Source: a virus
Strand: one strand, 5' to 3'
DNA: 34,124 nucleotides
IMG/VR virus record: IMGVR_UViG_3300032286_000366
Coordinates: 1 to 34,124 of that record
Below are positions 1 through 6,573 of this stretch, in pieces. Position 1 is the stretch's first letter. Each line of letters opens with the position of its first letter. A model generated the notes under the pieces. That model worked only from the letters and a program-made list of their open reading frames with translations. It ran no database searches and was not told where the DNA came from. Both the position numbers and the translations under genes were made by a program.

Positions 1-123
1 AAGAGGGAGCTAAACAAGCCTCCCTCATTCGGTTAGATATTGCTGTAGATTCCAGCGAACGACTGAACTTCTACCGAAGATCCTGAACCAGAGTCAGTCG
101 TAAGACCAACAAGGCCGGTGATA
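1..123. repeat. Terminal direct repeat, left copy (circle junction)
   Basis: Bases 1-123 are identical to 34002-34124. The repeat covers the last 30 codons of the gene ending at base 33 and the short spacer beyond it, so it sits inside the structural operon rather than next to the terminase genes. An exact repeat of about k-mer length at both ends of a contig is the usual sign of a circular assembly. A real terminal repeat is possible but less likely in the middle of a head operon. Confidence 0.97.
3..26 (-). terminator. Hairpin after the putative decoration gene (weak terminator)
   Basis: GAGGGAG (3-9) pairs perfectly with CTCCCTC (20-26) around a 10-base loop. On the minus strand the hairpin follows the stop codon of the 33-521 gene and is followed by TTCTTT, a poor U-tract. 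It could partly terminate or stabilise the 3' end of capsid mRNA, lowering expression of the genes beyond. The same hairpin appears at 34004-34027 in the repeated end. Confidence 0.45.
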
Positions 124-521
124 ACTCCAGCAGTTGAAGCATCGTCAAGAACGCCAGCAGTAGCTGTGGTGTAAAGCTTAGTTCCAGCGGCATACGACGC
201 TGCAACCTTAACCTTAATACCAGAACCTGTTCCTCCACCTTCTCCAACAAATACCCAAAGGTACTCGTTGGTAGCAGCAGCAACCTGAGCAATTCCAACT
301 CCCTTTGGAGGTGTGCTTGCGTTAGTTGTAGTAATAGGAGTGAACCCACCATCCTTGTCTACGATTCCAGCCTGATACTGAGTAGTAGTAGTAGTAGCTT
401 TAACAAACATGAACTTGCCACGTTTGTCAGAACCAATATCTAATACTTTTGCAGGGAGTGGAATTGTTGTTCCATCCCATGTTCGATTTGAATTAATTCC
501 AAACGATCCTGAAAATGACAT
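33..521 (-). CDS. Putative capsid decoration or head protein
   Basis: This 162-residue protein follows the major capsid gene by 18 bases and has the strongest ribosome site in the operon (AAGGAGGT), which implies high expression. The sequence is rich in Gly, Thr, Ala and Val with a run of five Thr near residue 43. It looks like a beta-rich capsid-surface protein, with no catalytic motif. Position directly after the capsid gene, high predicted expression and composition fit a decoration or cement protein; this is inference from context rather than a recognised family. The start is fixed by the ribosome site. A hairpin follows the stop codon, consistent with a capsid-level transcript ending partly here. 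Confidence 0.6.
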   Translation of the reverse strand: MSFSGSFGINSNRTWDGTTIPLPAKVLDIGSDKRGKFMFVKATTTTTQYQAGIVDKDGGFTPITTTNASTPPKGVGIAQVAAATNEYLWVFVGEGGGTGSGIKVKVAASYAAGTKLYTTATAGVLDDASTAGVITGLVGLTTDSGSGSSVEVQSFAGIYSNI

Positions 522-539
522 ATTCTGTTACCTCCTTAA

Positions 540-1496
540 TTAAGCGTAAATAACAGCCTGAAGAGCTGGAGCTGAACAGCAGAGATTTCCTTCCACAATG
601 ATCACTGTGAAGAAAGCATCCTGATCTACTGGACGAGCCATTTCCTGCTGGAGAGGCTTGAAGTCTGCGCCACGAACTACGTCAAACGACCAATACTTAG
701 TATTGAGAAGTCTGATTGAGTTTGTCTCAAGCACTGAAGAACCATATCCACCGTCGAATACGAAATCGGCTCCGTCGTAGCTCAATGCACGGAATCCAGC
801 AGTAGCTTTCTTGGTAGGAAGCTGAATGCGCTGAATAGCTGTGAGAGAGCTGTGGAGGAACTTCCAAGCTGTACGATCACAAAGTGCAAGGTCTGGCTGC
901 TCATCACCACGAACGATCTGGCTGATTGCATCCGACACCTGCTCTTGTACGTTAGCAGCAGAAAGAGTCACGTTTACCGCAAGGTTACGAGCCCATGTGT
1001 TGCTAGTACGGTCGATCTGACCATATGTTCCTGAAGAAGGTGAAGTCGAAACTGCCTTCTTGATACCGTCGAACTCAAGTCCACCGCTTCCAGTTCCATC
1101 GCCACGAAGCGAGGTAGAAACAGTATTCTTGAGACGGCTGATAGCAGCCTTCATCTTCATCTCAGCGAGATCGAGCAACATAGCCTGATCACGGTTAGCA
1201 CGACGATCACGTCCGCTGATTGCTACTGGTTCATAAACCTGCTTAATAGCAAATCGGAACGCAGTTGCATCGTCGATTGCGTCAAGGTTGAACGAAGAAA
1301 ATCCAGCGTAGAAACCACCGACAGCCGCATCATTGTACATGATTGGCTTACGAAGTTCATATCCACCAGAGAACTTACGGATGAGACCTTGATCGTCAAG
1401 AGACTTCAGAAGAGGATTATGGTGCATAATCTCATCTGCGATCTGATCGCTTTGATCAAACAAGGTCGCTACAATTGCTTCCTCTAAATTTGGCAT
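540..1496 (-). CDS. Major capsid protein (HK97-fold type)
   Basis: The 318-residue product is the best candidate for the shell protein. It follows the scaffold gene by 51 bases and precedes a small abundant head protein, the standard order. The C-terminal segment DAFFTVIIVEGNLCCSAP, the central ISGRDRRANRDQ region and an N-terminal helix (LEEAIVATLFDQSDQIADEI) resemble HK97-fold capsid proteins of short-tailed phages that use a separate scaffold. There is no N-terminal delta domain or protease gene, so maturation probably does not involve prohead proteolysis. The ATG is preceded by AGGAC. Family assignment rests on recognised sequence style plus gene order; a structure prediction would show the fold. 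Confidence 0.85.
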   Translation of the reverse strand: MPNLEEAIVATLFDQSDQIADEIMHHNPLLKSLDDQGLIRKFSGGYELRKPIMYNDAAVGGFYAGFSSFNLDAIDDATAFRFAIKQVYEPVAISGRDRRANRDQAMLLDLAEMKMKAAISRLKNTVSTSLRGDGTGSGGLEFDGIKKAVSTSPSSGTYGQIDRTSNTWARNLAVNVTLSAANVQEQVSDAISQIVRGDEQPDLALCDRTAWKFLHSSLTAIQRIQLPTKKATAGFRALSYDGADFVFDGGYGSSVLETNSIRLLNTKYWSFDVVRGADFKPLQQEMARPVDQDAFFTVIIVEGNLCCSAPALQAVIYA

Positions 1497-1547
1497 TTTA
1501 ATGTCCTATAAAGTTTTTGCTTACAGGACAACCAAACTAGCGTTTAG

Positions 1548-2609
1548 CTAATCGCCGCCAAATCGACGACGAAGGTTATCCCGTAAATCTTTTGATACTA
1601 CCCTCGGAGCCCCACTACCTGCGGACCCAGAGATTGAGCGTGAGGCGGATTTAGCCTTTTGGACTACCGCCTGTTTTTGATCCATCACTACCTTTGCAGT
1701 CATTGCTTGATTCAGACTGGAAAAGGTCGGGTTGCCAGCAACAACATAGTTATAGGCGGTTTCCAGTATCTCTTCTGGAGAGCTGTACTTGCCTGTACCT
1801 GTGAGAGCACTCACTATTGGAGCCATCTCAGCCTCTAACTGCGAAGCTGTTTCAGGGTCTCTAAAGAGAGGCTTGGCTGACATGAACGATTCTACAACCC
1901 GCTCGTTATAATAGGCAACGGCAGATTGTTGCTGCTGCTGTTGGTAGGATTGGAACTTTTCTTCTGCTATGCGCTCAGCATCTTCCCGTGTGAGATAGTT
2001 TTGCTCTTGTGGTTGATACCCTTGCTGTAATGCCTGCTGTTGGCTTGCCGTAAGATCATCAAGAGTTAACCCATAAGAGTCGAGCCATTCTAACGCCGTT
2101 TGAACAGGGTTGTTTTGCATGGCGCGATCCCATGCCACCGACCGCTTGGCTATATCGCCAAGGGAAATGCCTTGCTTGGCATAGTCGTTCTCGTACTCTT
2201 TGATTGTATCAACAATGCTAGAAGTCTGCTTTTTAAGCTGTTCAACCTCTACCATGTGCCGCTGATGATCGCTTCTAAGCTCATAAGCTCTGCGATTCAT
2301 ATACTGCTGCAAGATATGGGAATTGGCTGGTGTAGGGTTTAGAAACGCCTCTTTTTCAGCCTTGTTCATATCGGCTGGAGGAACAACAGGAATTCTCTCT
2401 ACCTGTGGAGCAACCTCAACGACCTCAGGCTCTTCTTCTGTCTCAGGGTTGTTATGCTCTGGAGCATCATTTACAACCGCATCATCCTCTTTCTTAAATT
2501 GCTTAGAAAGAGCCCGTCGAATGCTTACCTTTGCCTCTTCGCGCTCTGGGACAATCTCAGTATCCTGCGGCGTTAAGTCCTGTTCTACGTCTGTTTCTAT
2601 ACTATCCAT
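1548..2609 (-). CDS. Capsid scaffolding protein
   Basis: The 353-residue protein lies immediately upstream of the capsid gene. It has the composition of a scaffold: an acidic disordered N-terminus (about residues 1-75, many Glu and Asp), a Gln-rich helical middle (ALQQGYQPQEQ, then a run of Gln near residues 225-230) and a short basic C-terminal helix (KDLRDNLRRRFGGD). In P22-like phages such a basic C-terminal hairpin docks on the capsid protein during procapsid assembly and the scaffold leaves before packaging. The start overlaps the end of the preceding 106-residue gene by 8 bases. No enzymatic motif is visible. Confidence 0.85.
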   Translation of the reverse strand: MDSIETDVEQDLTPQDTEIVPEREEAKVSIRRALSKQFKKEDDAVVNDAPEHNNPETEEEPEVVEVAPQVERIPVVPPADMNKAEKEAFLNPTPANSHILQQYMNRRAYELRSDHQRHMVEVEQLKKQTSSIVDTIKEYENDYAKQGISLGDIAKRSVAWDRAMQNNPVQTALEWLDSYGLTLDDLTASQQQALQQGYQPQEQNYLTREDAERIAEEKFQSYQQQQQQSAVAYYNERVVESFMSAKPLFRDPETASQLEAEMAPIVSALTGTGKYSSPEEILETAYNYVVAGNPTFSSLNQAMTAKVVMDQKQAVVQKAKSASRSISGSAGSGAPRVVSKDLRDNLRRRFGGD

Positions 2610-2922
2610 TTAGTCTCTCCTTTACCTGTCTCATAAAATTGGCCACAACCTGCTTTTCACGCGCTTCCGCATGACGTTCAGGGTTGTAGCCACGGTCAAA
2701 CTCTGTGCCTACTTCTTCAGCACCAGCAGCACGATATGCTGCCCTTAACTTGCTTTTGCTTGTATAAATCTCTCTGGGATTAAGAGGGTTTCTGGTTGGT
2801 GGCATTTCATCATGAATGAAGTGATGCGCTGCATTGGCATGAACTCGCACCATCACTTCCTCTACTGGCACAACTTTTTTTTGTATGTGACACCACTGAA
2901 ATAGTTTGTGTTTTTCTGTCAT
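2602..2922 (-). CDS. Conserved head-region protein of unknown function
   Basis: This 106-residue protein begins MTEKHKLFQWCHIQKKVVP and contains a His-rich stretch (AAHHFIHDEMPP) and a NPREIYTSKSKLRAAYRAAG segment. Small proteins of this kind occur just upstream of scaffold genes in several short-tailed phages, where their role is unknown. Cys and His residues could bind a metal, but there is no clean zinc-finger pairing. It is tightly coupled: its start shares one base with the end of the upstream gene and its 3' end overlaps the scaffold start by 8 bases, so it is co-translated with the scaffold. Confidence 0.7.
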   Translation of the reverse strand: MTEKHKLFQWCHIQKKVVPVEEVMVRVHANAAHHFIHDEMPPTRNPLNPREIYTSKSKLRAAYRAAGAEEVGTEFDRGYNPERHAEAREKQVVANFMRQVKERLNG

Positions 2923-3383
2923 TAGTCATCCATTATACTTAAAAAGAACAATACTTTTATTTTCTTCGCTTTAATCTTTTGCTTGCGTTTTTGTTGAAAA
3001 ACATCTTTTGCTTGTTGCAGTTGATTAATAAATTCTATTACCATTGCTTGAGTTTCTAGCTGAACCTGCCGCTGATATTCAGCCATAACACGAGCAACAT
3101 CAGCTCGCACTTCTTCGGTAAACTCAAACTTTGGCTCTTCTGCTATTATCTGCGCAGAAAGCTCTGCTGCAATCTCTACAGTAGTTTTACCAGCCTCTAG
3201 CTGTTTCTTTATCTTCTTCTTAAAAGATAACTGCTTGCGCTTTTCTTGCTGTTTAGTCTGCCTTTCTTTAAGGATTTTTATTGCGTAAGCTTCTTCGAGT
3301 GCCGACGAATGCTTTTTAAATCCGTCAGGATCTAGCAGTTGTACCTGCAAATAACTCTGAGGTGGCTTAAAGATTAAAAACAT
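2922..3383 (-). CDS. Basic coiled-coil protein of unknown function
   Basis: A 153-residue protein not recognised as any family. About a quarter of the residues are Lys, Arg or Gln. A strongly basic stretch (KRKQLSFKKKIKKQ, about residues 49-62) is followed by helical heptad-like sequence (residues 65-135) and a second basic run (KRKQKIKAKKIK), then a short hydrophobic end. It looks like an elongated nucleic-acid- or capsid-binding helical protein. AGGGT precedes the ATG, and the upstream gene ends only 3 bases away. Position between a fibre block and the scaffold suggests a head or assembly role, but this is inference. Confidence 0.6.
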   Translation of the reverse strand: MFLIFKPPQSYLQVQLLDPDGFKKHSSALEEAYAIKILKERQTKQQEKRKQLSFKKKIKKQLEAGKTTVEIAAELSAQIIAEEPKFEFTEEVRADVARVMAEYQRQVQLETQAMVIEFINQLQQAKDVFQQKRKQKIKAKKIKVLFFLSIMDD

Positions 3384-3386
3384 ACC

Positions 3387-3902
3387 CTAAAACCTTTGCC
3401 GAGATAGCGCATCAAACTCATTTATAAAATTTGCTTGCTTTGGATACCCAATTCCAAACCGTTTAATAACTGACTGGTATAGATCGATATGATCCTTGCA
3501 AACGATTAGTTCTGAATTTTTGCCTGCATGCATCGACACTAAAAACTTACGTCGTTCATAGTATTTTTCCGCAAGCTCATTCTTAACAGCATTTACTATT
3601 CGTTCTCGAAACGGATGAGCGACGTGCCGCAATGCTTCGCCAAACTGCCTAACCGCTTGTCGATCCGAGAATTCATGCTTCAGGTTAATGGGATGAAACT
3701 CCACAAAAACGCCATTAACTAAAAAGTCGCATTGTTTATTGTGACCTATCGGCACTTGGAACGTGTGTCCCATTTTCAATTCATAATCGCCAATGTAACG
3801 CTCTAGCAACATTCCCGCCGCATACTCCGCATAGCTGGCAAACGTAATAGGACGATCTGGTAAAGTGGGTAATCGTGCTCGTGGCTGATTAAATTGACTC
3901 AT
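3387..3902 (-). CDS. Possible endonuclease-fold protein in the head operon
   Basis: A 171-residue protein, not firmly recognised. After an N-terminal helix carrying YAEYAAGMLLERYIGDYEL it has two predicted beta strands with acidic residues and a His, HNKQCDFLVNGVFVEFHPI (about residues 54-72). The spacing of an upstream Glu, then D-FLV and V-EFHP, recalls the core of PD-(D/E)XK or EDxHD-type nucleases, with the usual Lys replaced by His. A basic helical region and a C-terminal recognition-like segment follow. It could be a free-standing homing nuclease in the structural operon or a packaging-linked nuclease; the evidence is a motif seen by eye. Its start overlaps the upstream gene by 14 bases. 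Confidence 0.5.
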   Translation of the reverse strand: MSQFNQPRARLPTLPDRPITFASYAEYAAGMLLERYIGDYELKMGHTFQVPIGHNKQCDFLVNGVFVEFHPINLKHEFSDRQAVRQFGEALRHVAHPFRERIVNAVKNELAEKYYERRKFLVSMHAGKNSELIVCKDHIDLYQSVIKRFGIGYPKQANFINEFDALSRQRF

Positions 3903-4218
3903 CTACTATCTCCGCAGTAGTGACTGCGTCTGTTATTTCGATAGGGAGTTTCACAATATTGTCTAATGCCGCATCTGCTGCCGCTGCCGCCGCAATCTCT
4001 TTATCTTTAAGAGCATTTCGATCTGCTTGCGTTGCAATCATTGGAACAAACGTTTTTACACGAGCACGAATAAATGCAGTTAGGTATTCTTGCGCTACTT
4101 CTTCCTTTGTTGCGGTGCCAGTTGGGTTATATTGACCATAGAAAGCCAAGGCATCAATCGCTGCCGCAATGTCGGCCTCTTCGCCTTCATATCGAATGTT
4201 AATTACTTTTCGTGCCAT
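3889..4218 (-). CDS. Small hypothetical structural-operon protein
   Basis: A 109-residue protein beginning MARKVINIRYEGEEADIAAAIDAL, then a helical segment with EEVAQEYLTAFIRARVKTFV and an Ala-rich helix (AAAAAADAALDNI). No family is certain. Small proteins of this type are common beside fibre genes in phages and may be chaperones or connectors. It overlaps the 52-residue coiled-coil gene upstream by 20 bases and the next gene downstream by 14, so it is part of the coupled late transcript. Confidence 0.65.
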   Translation of the reverse strand: MARKVINIRYEGEEADIAAAIDALAFYGQYNPTGTATKEEVAQEYLTAFIRARVKTFVPMIATQADRNALKDKEIAAAAAADAALDNIVKLPIEITDAVTTAEIVDESI

Positions 4219-4357
4219 CTGATAAGTCCTTCAACTTTTCAATCTCGGTTAAAATTGAATTGATTCTTTGAGCCAGTCGCTGCTGTGCCGCTTTGGTTTT
4301 TTCTAGCTCAATAAACAATCTTCCTACCTCGGCCTCAAGTATTAGCTTTTTATCCAT
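4199..4357 (-). CDS. 52-residue coiled-coil protein
   Basis: A short gene read from ATG at 4357 to TAA at 4199. The start codon directly follows the TAA of the fibre gene, and AGGAG in the fibre-gene end serves as ribosome site. The product is almost entirely one amphipathic helix with heptad spacing (LILEAEVGRLFIELEKTK, then LAQRINSILTEIEKLKDL), typical of a small trimerising or dimerising coiled coil. Position right after a fibre suggests a fibre-associated assembly factor; this is inference only. Confidence 0.7.
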   Translation of the reverse strand: MDKKLILEAEVGRLFIELEKTKAAQQRLAQRINSILTEIEKLKDLSDGTKSN

Positions 4358-6325
4358 TTATACTCCTACACATGGTTCATATTGCATTGTGGTTCCTGCG
4401 TAAATTGTCAGTTGATTTGACGTTACAGTAGCAGCTTGCAAAGTAATGTTTCCAGCCGTTGAGCTATTTGTCACCACAAACTCAAGTACGAATCCCACTT
4501 CAATGCTAATACCTGTAGCAAACGTAGTTCCTAGTGTGTTTATTCCAGGTATTAATGACGGCACTAAAGGAGCTGCTAACGTCGCTCCACCTCCGTATTG
4601 AACGCCTTTTATGGTGCAACCAGTCGGAGCTGCAATCGCAAGTTTTAATCCAGTGGCAGTAGTAGCTTTCGATGCCGTACCAGTTACTCTGACCTTAAAC
4701 GTTTCGTTAGCTGCAATAGGAAAACTAAGATTTGTATTAGTTGCTGTTGTGTTTGTCGTTTGAAAATTAGCTGTAAGAGTTTCTGAGCCTTTTGCAATAT
4801 CCTGCCAACTGCCACCGCTATTTTTAAATTGCATTGTTCCACTATTAGAGCGGAATCCATAACCGCTATCGCCAATAGTAGCGTCAAAATTTATGTGGTT
4901 TGTTGCTCGAATGGCATCAGCAAAGTAGTGAGCCGAGCCAGTACCGGTAGCGTTATATGTAATTAAGCCTGTTGAAGAAGAAGATATCTCTAAATGATTT
5001 GTAGTATTGAAACCAATTCTAACAGTACCAACGACGTCAAGCGGTTGATTGGGAGAACCATTTCTAATACCTACCCGAGAAAAAGCTGCTCTTACAGTAA
5101 GCGCATCTGGATTGCCGCTCAAATAACTGCTTACTATAAGGTCCATCGGATTAGGATATCCGTCGCCTATGTACACAGCGCTTGAGTTGACAAGAAAATA
5201 AATTCCTACGTCGTTGATGTATCGGATACCGTCAATACCCATTGAAGCCTGATAAACAAGATCCTTTACATAAAGATCATATCCATCATAAAAAAAACCT
5301 GTGTTGTTTGTTAATGTGTTTGAATCTGCAAAATACGCCACTGAATTGGTTGATCCAGTGCCATCAATAGCGTCTGTAATTCCGTAGCCTGCAAGCGTGG
5401 TAGGTCTGCTTGTTACTTTGCTCCACGCTACATCGTTTATTTTTGCATTAGTAACTGCAAGGTTGTCGATTGTCCAAGTAGCACCAGAGCCACTTACAGT
5501 TATGTCGCCTTTATCTCCGTCGGATACTCCTGCGGCAGTTGAATTAATCGTTACAGTGTCGGTAGTAGCGTTAGTTGTAATTGTAACGTTTGTTCCTGCT
5601 ACTAGAGTCAGAGTGTCCGATGTTGTATCAGCAACTACGTCGCTTTGACCTGCAACGGCAATTGTTGAAAACAGATTCTGATCGCCTGTGTTCGTTCCGC
5701 TAGAGGTACCAGAGAAAGTTCCACTTTGCGTCGCTAATGTTCCAAGACCAAGAGTAGTTCGTTGCGCTGCGGCATTAGCATCATCAATTAATGCTCTTCC
5801 TGCTGCGGTGCAGGTAATTTCTTCAATATCTCCAGCTCCTACTGATGAACGTCCTAAAAGCCTATCGGTTGCTGTGACGTTTTGAATTTTTGCGTAAGTA
5901 ACAGCGTCATTTGCAATAGTAGCTGCAAAAGATCCAGTGCCACTACCAGTAACATCGTTAGTAAGAGTGATGGTCTGATCCCCAGTATTAGTACCGCTCG
6001 ATGTTCCGGAAAATGTACCGCTTTGAGTCGCAAGCGTTCCCAATCCCAACGTGGTTCGCTGCGCAGAAGCATCTGCATCGTCAAGCAAAGCTCTTCCGGC
6101 GGCGGTACAAGATATTTCCTCAACAACTCCAGCGCCAACAGATTGACGTCCCAGAATTTTATCTGTTGCCGTTACGTTTTGAACTTTTGCGTAGGCAATT
6201 GCGTTATTGTCGACGGTCCACGTGGCACCTGAGCCGCTAACTGTGATGTCGCCTTTGTCGCCATCAGCTACTGAAGACTCAGTATAGTCTAAGGTTCCTG
6301 TAAACGGATTAAAAACGTAAGGCAT
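4358..6325 (-). CDS. Tail or head fibre with duplicated repeat blocks
   Basis: The 655-residue product has fibre features: Gly, Ser and Thr richness, repeated beta motifs and no catalytic signature. Residues 44-116 and 143-216 are a near-duplicate block (AYAKxQNVTATDxxLGRxSVGAG through SGTSSGTNTGDQ, period about 99). A second motif, DGDKGDITVSGSGATWT, occurs at 21-37 and again around 269-286. The C-terminal half has QPLDVVGTVRIG, a variant of the LGIGTSSP-LDV knots of long fibres, and a beta-rich tip. The gene lies between the portal-side 82-residue gene and small head genes, far from the S74 fibre at 21391-22812, so the virion may carry two adsorption proteins. The N-terminal MPYVFNPFTGTLDY is a common start of such proteins. 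Confidence 0.75.
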   Translation of the reverse strand: MPYVFNPFTGTLDYTESSVADGDKGDITVSGSGATWTVDNNAIAYAKVQNVTATDKILGRQSVGAGVVEEISCTAAGRALLDDADASAQRTTLGLGTLATQSGTFSGTSSGTNTGDQTITLTNDVTGSGTGSFAATIANDAVTYAKIQNVTATDRLLGRSSVGAGDIEEITCTAAGRALIDDANAAAQRTTLGLGTLATQSGTFSGTSSGTNTGDQNLFSTIAVAGQSDVVADTTSDTLTLVAGTNVTITTNATTDTVTINSTAAGVSDGDKGDITVSGSGATWTIDNLAVTNAKINDVAWSKVTSRPTTLAGYGITDAIDGTGSTNSVAYFADSNTLTNNTGFFYDGYDLYVKDLVYQASMGIDGIRYINDVGIYFLVNSSAVYIGDGYPNPMDLIVSSYLSGNPDALTVRAAFSRVGIRNGSPNQPLDVVGTVRIGFNTTNHLEISSSSTGLITYNATGTGSAHYFADAIRATNHINFDATIGDSGYGFRSNSGTMQFKNSGGSWQDIAKGSETLTANFQTTNTTATNTNLSFPIAANETFKVRVTGTASKATTATGLKLAIAAPTGCTIKGVQYGGGATLAAPLVPSLIPGINTLGTTFATGISIEVGFVLEFVVTNSSTAGNITLQAATVTSNQLTIYAGTTMQYEPCVGV

Positions 6326-6573
6326 TAACTCCTCACTACGCTAGTAAGATTTGAGCCTGTATAACCAAGTGTAAGAGTCGCAACAGTTACACCAGCCAAT
6401 TTATATACAACGCCAGTTAGATTTGTTCCTGTGTACGACAACGCAATCTCATCGTGCGGCTGATTTGCTATGCCAGCAACAATTTCTTGATACACACTGC
6501 CGTTACGAACTACGGTAGCAACAGGAATATCAGGATTAACCGCACCTGCTGAGTTGGATACTACAGTACTCAT
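6325..6573 (-). CDS. Small beta-repeat protein after the portal
   Basis: An 82-residue protein with two imperfect copies of a short beta motif, LSYTGTNLTGVV and LGYTGSNLTSVV (about residues 44-55 and 68-79). It overlaps the portal stop by 4 bases and its last base is shared with the start of the fibre gene, so it is expressed with both. Size, beta repeats and position suggest a small head-vertex or fibre-attachment protein; no family is recognised with certainty. Confidence 0.65.
   Translation of the reverse strand: MSTVVSNSAGAVNPDIPVATVVRNGSVYQEIVAGIANQPHDEIALSYTGTNLTGVVYKLAGVTVATLTLGYTGSNLTSVVRS

Noticed and set aside
5397-6240. Several plus-strand open frames opposite the first fibre
   Set aside because: They reflect the biased codon use of a Gly, Thr and Ala-rich gene on the other strand; no ribosome sites or protein-like sequence.
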